Source of the DNA: Smittium mucronatum
Taxonomy: Eukaryota; Kickxellomycota; Harpellomycetes; Harpellales; Legeriomycetaceae
DNA length: 43,700 nucleotides
Reading direction: 5' to 3'
Assembly: GCA_001953115.1 (NCBI GenBank)
Contig: LSSL01001949.1
Coordinates: 3,569-47,268 of the forward strand
Each line of letters starts with the position of its first letter. Within the stretch, counting starts at the first letter, position 1. This document shows positions 36,888-43,700 of the stretch, one piece after another. Position numbers and translations under genes: made by a program. Under the pieces are notes generated by a model that saw only the letters and a list, made by a program, of their open reading frames with translations, was not told the DNA's origin and made no database searches.

Positions 36888-37166
36888 GAAAGGATACCTG
36901 TTTGGGAAATGGAGAGTCTGAGGCAAATAAATAGCAAATGGGCGAATTGGTATTGATTAGAGTGCAGTGTTAAGATTTGCAAAAAAATATGCTGATGATT
37001 GTATGGTTAAAGTTTACTAATATAAAATCCATCTTTTAGACTTTAAATTATTATTTACTGTACAAACATCCCTCTCCTGTACTAGAAACACCCCACAGGC
37101 ATATAGAGTCATTGTCGTTTATTACTAAAAAGGCAATTACAACCCCAAATGTACTTTAATTTGTAA

Positions 37167-37293
37167 ATGAATTCCAATCGAGATGAAAGCGCTCTGGGTT
37201 TAGCACCTGAGGACTCTCAGATTCTATTTCAGGCAAAACTAAGCTACTCCAGTATAGCTTTTCAGCATCAAAACACTGATACCGATCCTATAT
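37167..37293 (+). other. P5B ATPase exon 1
   Basis: Encodes the first 42 residues; phase 1 end before donor GTATTT. The joint to exon 2 gives DPI-F-IRRVKSDVS in frame. A later ATG (37405) in exon 2 is an alternative start if exon 1 is untranslated. Confidence 0.75.
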
Positions 37294-40200
37294 GTATTTA
37301 TCTTCCTCTCTTTTTTCTTTTCATTTACCCTTTCCCTCTATCAATTTCATTGTATTTACCATGAAAAATTAGTTATACGGCGTGTCAAAAGCGACGTCAG
37401 TATAATGGACGAGTCTCAAATTTCTCCTGTCACCCCCTTGCTTAAGATAGATCCACTTTCTTATGACACCCCTAGTTATCTTGATGTGAATTCTGGCCCT
37501 TCGAGGCTTTTCGAAAACCAAGCTTTAGGTAAATAAACTTTTTTAATTTATTCTGTTTTCAAATTCTTTCATTTTTTTGATAAAAAAATGATTGAATTTT
37601 CAATTTAAGCTTTTCATATCTCATACCATTTATTTTATATAATTTTACCTTTTATTTTTTCCCATGCTTTACCTATTCTCCTTCAAACCCCAAAATAGAT
37701 ACCCAAAAGGTCATAAATCCTGTCTCTGCCAAAGTTCATTTTCAAAACAAAGTTTCATTTTTATCTGATATTCCTAGTGATCCAAACATGAACGAGAATT
37801 GTAATTTTATCATTCTTTTTTCAATTTTTTCAACCCAATTAATATTTTGGCGCATTTATTTTATTGACAATAATTTTAATTTTATGTTTGTTTATTCCCT
37901 AGATGCGCTTCTTAACGATGAATCTTCTATTCTCGATAATCATGATTCACCTTTAGATCCAATGTTCGATATTTCTGAATATTCAGAAGGAGATTCAAAG
38001 CCAAACGATGAAGACATGACTTTTCTGTACAATCCCGATCTTGAAAATCCTCCTGAAGATTCTTTTTCCGATTATAATGCCACACTGGACCAGTATCAGC
38101 CCAATGAAAATGAAATGTCCCAGGAGATTTTGTTGGTTCAGGAAGACATTAAAATCACTATTTTCGGAATGGCTGAGAATGCTTTCGCCATTTTTGTTTT
38201 CAAACTACTTTGTGTTCTTTCGCTGGGTTTATTATATGTTCTCAGCCATTGGTTTCCGAAAAAGAAAATTCAATTTACTATGGATAAATGCAGTTTACAA
38301 AGTGCTGATTTCATCTGTGTAAATAGTAGCTCTGGAGAAATTTCTTTGGAAAAAGTTGAACATATTTTTTATGGTGGTAAACTTGAAGATTTGTTTGGAG
38401 ATCTGGCTTCACGAGGTCCTTTGTCTGAAAAAAGAAATACCGCAATTTCTAAAGTTCATATTTTCGGTTACCGTCACCATAGATTTCTATTCCACCCTTT
38501 GCTAAATAAATTTTTATCTAACGGATTATGGAAGTCAAGAACCTGGGTAATTAATCCCTATTCTGTCCGTGAAGGCTTATCAATATCACAAAAGAATTTA
38601 CAATCTGATGTTTTTGGTCTTAACGATATTATCATCCCAGAAAAATCTACTACCGACTTACTTATTGGCGAAGTTCTCCACCCTTTCTACGTATTTCAAA
38701 TAGCCAGTGTCATACTGTGGACTTTTGATGATTACATCTACTATGCCACATGTATTCTTGTTATTTCAACTGTATCTGTGTTTGTTAGTTTAATTGAGAC
38801 AAAAAGAAATGTTCAAAAAATCCAAGAAATGGCTAAATTCGAATGTTCCGTTGAAGTTTTTAGAGATCGTATTTGGCGGACTACCTCCTCCCTTGAACTG
38901 GTTCCCGGCGATGTTATTAACATCTCTGGTCCTAATATGTCCATTATTCCATGCGATGCATTAATTCTCGAAGGAAATTGCATCACTAATGAAAGTATGT
39001 TGACAGGCGAATCTATCCCTGTTGCTAAAACTCCTTCACAACCTGATACTTTCGATAAGATAGATCTTATGGATCCTACTTTCCCCTCCGAGATATCTAA
39101 GCATGTAGTTTTTTCTGGCACTAATTTGATTAGAGCCAGAAAAAATGAGCTCGGATTGGGTGGAAAAAATTGGATACAATTGGATACTAAAAGTAAAGAA
39201 AGATCGCTCGATTCATCTTCCGATACTAGTATGCCCGCAAGATGTACTGCTCTAGTTATTAGAACTGGGTTTAACACTACTAAGGGCGTTTTAATACGAT
39301 CTATACTATTCCCCCGTCAAAGCAAATTCAAACTCTATGAAGATGCATTTAAATTCATTGGCGTTCTTTCTGTTATTGCACTTTTAGGATTTTTAGCGAG
39401 TGTTGCCAATTTCCTCAGATTAGGAATTAGTTACGGAGTGATTATTATAAGGGCATTAGATTTAATTACTGTTGCTGTTCCTCCTGCTTTGCCTGCGTCA
39501 ATGTCAATAGGAACTTCATTTGCTCTAAATAGATTAAGGGAAAAGTTGATTTATTGTATCTCTCCTTCCAGAATAAACGTTTGCGGAAGGGTGAATCTAG
39601 TTGGTTTTGACAAAACTGGGACCATAACCGAAGAAGGATTGGATGTATTGGGGGTCCAAAAAAATTCTCTTGAAGATAAGAGATTAGGTGAATTAATTAA
39701 GGATATAAAATCAGCTTCAGAATGTCACAATAGGAATGATTTAAACGCCGACTTGGATCTCACAGTTAATTTGGCAGAACTAAACTTTCTGAATGGTCTG
39801 GCTACCTGTCATTCAATAAATATAGTTAACGGAAACTTTGTTGGTGACCCTTTAGATATAAAAATGTTTGAATGCACTGGTTGGAGCCTCGAGGAACATG
39901 ATTCTGAAACTAATAATTCAGGAAAATCCAGTTCAGTTGGAAAAAATAAAGTGGCACTTCCGGCTGTTGTTAGACCTCCAAGAACCTTCTTTGGCAGTGA
40001 AAGCTCATCACTTCCTCTTGAAGAAGATCCCGCTTTAGAATTTGAGGAATTGGGAATCGTAAAGAAGTTTGACTTTTTACCTTCCTTGAGACGAATGAGT
40101 GTTATAGTTAGAAAATTGGGTGCAAAAGATTTTCAGTGTTATGTGAAAGGGGCCCCAGAAACTATAAAGTCCTTATGCATACAATCAAGCATTCCACAAA

Positions 40201-42194
40201 ACTTTTCTAAACAATTATCGGAATTTACACATAATGGATATCGAGTATTAGCAATCGGAGGTAAAACAAGTAAAATGACATGGCCGAATGCATTGAAAAT
40301 AAAGAGAGATCAATTAGAATGTGACTTGACGTTTTTAGGGTTTGTTATTTTTGAGAACAAGTTAAAACCAACATCAGAACCTGTATTAAACGAGTTGAAG
40401 GTGGCCAAGATTAGGACACTGATGTGCACTGGAGACAATTCTTTAACGGCTATTAGTGTTGCTAGACAGTGTAATATGATTAAGCAATCAACACGGATTT
40501 TCATGCCCAGGTTGTTAAGATTAAATCCAGCGAGTATTTACGATTACGATGCAAGTTTTTTCAACACTCGATTTATGGTTTTGTGGCAAGACATTGAGGA
40601 TCCACAGCGAATTCTTGATCCGTACTCATTAGAGCCATTAATCTGCAATAGAGTGGATTTTTCGTGTATAGAATTTGATTCTTCTGAAGATGTGTTGAGC
40701 GCAGATCACCCTTTACAACTAGTGAGCAATCCGATAATTGATTTCAAATTAGTAAAGTCGCGAGATTACGCTCTTGCGATAACTGGGGAGATATTTAGAC
40801 ATTTCGTTGATAAGGAGCCAAAAGAGAAGTTGAATAAAATGCTAATGTTGGGCACAGTATATGCAAGAATGTCACCTGATGAAAAGGGAGAGTTGATGGA
40901 GTTGCTTGAGGAGATTGGGTATTGTACAGCATTTTGCGGGGATGGAGCAAATGATTGTAGCGCATTAAAAGCGGCCGATATAGGGATATCGCTAAGCGAA
41001 GCAGAATCTAGTGTAGCGGCACCATTTACATCGAAAAGAAACGATATTAGATGTGTATTGGATGTAATTAAGGAGGGCAGAGCATCATTAGTAACGAGCT
41101 TTAGTTGTTTCAAGTATATGGCATGCTACAGTATGATACAATTTACGACAGTCAGTTTGCTGTTTCAATTTGCGGGACTGATGGGAGATTTCCAGTTCCT
41201 TTTTATTGACTTGTTTATAATATTCCCACTGTCAATTTGCATGGCACGAACGAAACCATACGACAAAATAGTTGTGAAACCGCCATCAGCCAGCTTGATG
41301 AGCAAGAAGGTGCTGACATCACTGATATTCTTGGTGTTGATATGCTTCTTTTTCCAACTGTATCTGTTTGATTTAGTGAGGCAACAAAGTTTTTATAGTC
41401 CACCGTCCCATTCATATCCAGGGAATGAAGAAGAGATAATAATATATAGCTATGAAAACACGGTGCTATTCATGCTATCAACATTCCAGTATATATACAT
41501 AGCGTGGGTACTAAGCATTGGAAAACCATACCGGAAATCAAACTTTAGCAATATATCATTTGTGGTGGCGTTTTTCATACTAATGGGGATAGCGGTGGTG
41601 GACACGATATACCCGGGGGGGAAGATAAGCGAAATATTCCAACTAGTAGAAATTCCGACGAGTTTCAGGTATGTGATATTGAAGCTAGCAATATTAGGGT
41701 TTGGGATCAGCTGGGTGGGAGAACAGTATTTGTTTTCAAGAATAGCGCCATATTTTGCGTGGATGACACGGGCAACAAAAACGATAGTGCAATATATAAG
41801 AGGGAAAGGCAACTATGGAGCAGTAGATGAAGGCAATGAAACGAGAAATGTAGAGGAATCGCAAGATGACTTCTTCCAACGACACCAGCGGATTTTTGAT
41901 CCAGATACGAGCTATGATATGTTTTCAGAAAGAAATGAGTCGGGATACATGATTAGACAAGACGAAGGAATAGGGAGTTCTAGTCGATTAGTGAACGAAG
42001 ATAATAATGGTAAAAGCAAGGGGGGGATTAAGGGAATTGGCAGGAGCATTTACAATAGAAGTAGATTCAAGGAAGTGTCATCATGGCTGGAAATGGGATT
42101 CAGGTTCAAGCCAGTGAATAACATTGGAAAAAAAAGAACCGTAAAAACATACAAAAAGATTTTGAACGATTTAGGAAAGTCACATTTACACTAA
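37167..42194 (+). CDS. P5B-type transport ATPase (YPK9/ATP13A2-like), four exons, 1558 aa
   Basis: Exons 37167-37293, 37373-37528, 37699-37800 and 37903-42194 join in frame to 4677 nt; introns are 79, 170 and 102 nt. A stop codon directly precedes the ATG. P-type ATPase motifs in order: LTGES (actuator, residues 495-499), PPALP in M4 (655-659, the P5B form), phosphorylated Asp 698 in DKTGTITEEGLD, KGAPE (877-881, nucleotide binding), TGDN (971-974) and GDGANDCSALK (1141-1151). ENTVLFMLSTFQY in the C-terminal membrane region is typical of P5B pumps. Membrane segments lie near 227-246, 393-426, 613-630, 1210-1243, 1263-1280, 1316-1338, 1347-1360 and 1390-1402. An acidic N-terminal tail of ~215 residues and a polar C-terminal tail of ~130 make it longer than human ATP13A2 and close to yeast Ypk9. 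P5B pumps sit in lysosomal or vacuolar membranes; ATP13A2 exports polyamines, so that role is inferred. All key residues are present. Confidence 0.96.
37373..37528 (+). other. P5B ATPase exon 2
   Basis: Encodes IRRVKSDVSIMDES and on to SRLFENQAL; acceptor AAAATTAG, donor GTAAAT. Confidence 0.85.
37699..37800 (+). other. P5B ATPase exon 3
   Basis: Encodes DTQKVINPVSAKVHF and on to PNMNEN; acceptor AAAATAG, donor GTAATT. The intron that follows (37801-37902) is 102 nt, T-rich, without an in-frame stop. Confidence 0.8.
37903..42194 (+). other. P5B ATPase exon 4 with stop codon
   Basis: A single long exon carrying the rest of the pump; acceptor TATTCCCTAG. No further intron is needed to keep the conserved motifs in frame. 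Confidence 0.93.
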
Positions 42195-42388
42195 ATCTGG
42201 TCTTTTCATTCTATTAACCCAAGATCAACCCCCATTCTCCCCACAGTAACTCTTTTAAGAGCTGAAAATTGAATAAGGGTTTTCCAAGACAACTTATTTT
42301 GAATTTTTCATCCTATAGAAATATATATAAGGACAGCAGTTTTATACCATCTTAGTCTGTATTAATTTAATCACTATTATTATTGAAA

Positions 42389-42394
42389 AATAAA
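42389..42394 (+). terminator. Candidate polyadenylation signal of the ATPase gene (AATAAA)
   Basis: AATAAA 195 nt after the stop codon, in a T/A-rich context. Confidence 0.5.
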
Positions 42395-43700
42395 GTTAAT
42401 TTCGATTATTCGGAATGACGAGAAAACGGAGGGTGTTAGAGTAGGCAGAATTAGGATTCTTTATGTTATTATTTTTGTTTTTGTGGATTCTGGGAGAGAT
42501 TATATTAAAATTGTTGTCAAGAACCACAAAACGCGGATAATAAGTTGGATAGCAAAGTCGGAGTATCTCATGAAAAAAGACGGTTAGGACTCCCAAAAAA
42601 AATCATGGTAGAGTAAAAACAATAGTGTTTAGAAGAAGTGAGTGACTTTATTGCTTAAATGTAAGTTTAGTTTCTATACTAAAAGTGGAAGAAACTGATA
42701 GCTTTTAAATATAAAAAAAAATGAATAGGGAATACGAAACTTACAAGTGGTAGAGTGGTCATCGGTCAGTTTTAAAGAGTAAAACCAGACTAGACTTGAG
42801 ATATTTTTTGGGGGGGGAAGGGGGGGGGGAGGGTATTATGTGTGATCAGAACCACTACTTCCATTCTCCGTCTCCCGCCACCCAAAATAACTCACACGAC
42901 CATTCAACATGCATAAAGGATAGACAACTTATAAAAGTATATTCAAGAACACATCCCAACCCCATTTTCAACTACGATAAGAACGAATTGATAGGAAATC
43001 GATGAGGAATTTTTAATATAAAGATTATTTAATTTAAAAACGTATTTTTAAAAGGATCAAAGCCAGAATTAGGGGTTTTAGACCATAAGAGAAATAGAGT
43101 TGTAGTATCTATTTTTTTTTTTATTTTCTGGGGAGGTTTTGAAGGGCTTCTTTTCCTCATATATCCCCGTTGTACTGATCTGCCAAGTACTGGGCACTTG
43201 GGACCATTTATCAAGTAAACGAAAGGTTTTGGATACGATATATAATAATGAGAAAGGTGGAAGGACCTCTTTAGCGAGTGTACATTTTTAGACCTGTTAA
43301 AAAGCGACTTGTAAGCAATGTATAGTGTAAAAGCTACTTTTTCAAAGAAAAATAGAGACAATACAGTTGTTATAGTAGAATAGGTAGAGCAGAAAATAGG
43401 GTAAATTGAGCAAAAAATAGTATTTGCGTTTTAAAAAGCGCTGATTTCAAAACGGGGAAAAAACTTGATGGACCACGAACCTCGCCAAACCATTTTGGAA
43501 AAGCAGTAGATATTTAACGCTTATTTTTCTTTTTTCAATAAACATTAAGATAAAAAAAAAAGGGAATCTTGGGCTTTATCCCAAACCAGTATACATTGAA
43601 ATTTACAAAAAAAAAACTAGTAACTATATAAAGAAAATTTGAAATGAAATATTATTGCATGTACTCAAATAAAAATTATGGACTAATTTTGTTTTTTTTT
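42395..43700. other. Interval downstream of the ATPase gene, no recognised gene
   Basis: Base composition is near 35% G+C and the plus strand is purine-rich. Candidates, all unproven: a 25-aa hydrophobic ORF at 42463-42540 (+), a 55-aa ORF from ATG 42838 to 43005 (+; MCDQNHYFHSPSPATQNN...), and a minus-strand open frame 43029-43361 without an ATG at its head (contains PKPFVYLINGPKCPVLGRS). No motif known to me occurs in them. A neighbouring gene may begin past the window. Confidence 0.45.
42810..42833 (+). promoter_or_regulatory. Strong G-quadruplex-type tract downstream of the ATPase gene
   Basis: G8-AA-G10-A-G3 within 24 nt, enough G for a very stable quadruplex. It lies 616 nt after the stop codon, opposite to the tract 490 nt before the start codon. 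Its role is unknown; it may also be a slippage-prone simple repeat or a site of assembly error. Confidence 0.6.

Noticed and set aside
37801..37902. Reading this stretch as ordinary coding sequence with translation starting at ATG 37788
   Set aside because: It is T-rich with GT...AG borders, its product is non-conserved and hydrophobic, and the upstream exons join in frame into exon 3, so an intron and an earlier start fit better.
38813..39277. Minus-strand open frame of 154 codons
   Set aside because: It lies wholly within the ATPase exon and is an antisense shadow of strongly conserved pump codons; it has no ATPase-independent motif.
42463..42540. 25-residue hydrophobic ORF (MLLFLFLWILGEIILKLLS...) as a small membrane protein
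   Set aside because: Too short to separate from chance without transcript or homologue evidence.
1..43700. CRISPR arrays
   Set aside because: The only short-period repeats are microsatellites, the CCAATT array of a MITE and the ~40-bp units of a foldback element; none has uniform repeats with unique spacers.

Overview
The window is nuclear DNA of an AT-rich fungus. The assignment rests on two spliced protein genes. One is a velvet-family regulator (20408-21232, four exons), a family known only from fungi and close relatives. The other is a P5B-type (YPK9/ATP13A2-like) transport ATPase (37167-42194, four exons). Both have short GT-AG introns (64-170 nt) with T-rich 3' ends, so a bacterial or organellar origin is unlikely. 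The fungal lineage cannot be settled from the sequence; very AT-rich intergenic DNA and many degraded repeats would suit an early-diverging or symbiotic fungus, but that is a guess.

Layout. 1-1285: a long-inverted-repeat (foldback) element, possibly cut by the window edge. 1286-about 15300: extremely AT-rich DNA (sampled lines 8-25% G+C) with no credible gene and old decayed repeats. About 15300-16570: a nested transposon cluster in which a GC-rich SINE-like insert sits in the end of a MITE beside another MITE. 16570-20400: gene-poor DNA with one piggyBac-type MITE and a hairpin-forming palindrome. 20408-21232: the velvet gene. 21550-36600: about 15 kb without a recognisable gene, with many non-autonomous elements: piggyBac-type MITEs with TTAA ends, a pogo-type MITE, a 0.9 kb foldback element with tandem repeats in its arms, a second long-inverted-repeat element and a SINE 3'-end fragment. 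36600-42830: the P5B ATPase gene, flanked by two G-quadruplex-type tracts. 42400-43700: short ORFs only, none recognised.

The two genes have no evident functional link. The velvet protein would act in the nucleus on development and secondary metabolism; the ATPase would act in a vacuolar or endosomal membrane, most likely on polyamines. Points most worth a second look: the intact SINE-like element with structured 5' hairpins and a perfect 15-bp target duplication, the foldback elements, a reading-frame-preserving intron in the ATPase gene that encodes a hydrophobic segment if retained, and a pyrimidine-to-purine switch along the ATPase coding strand. I found no CRISPR array, rRNA gene, convincing tRNA gene or autonomous transposase. 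All G+C and identity statements are estimates by eye.
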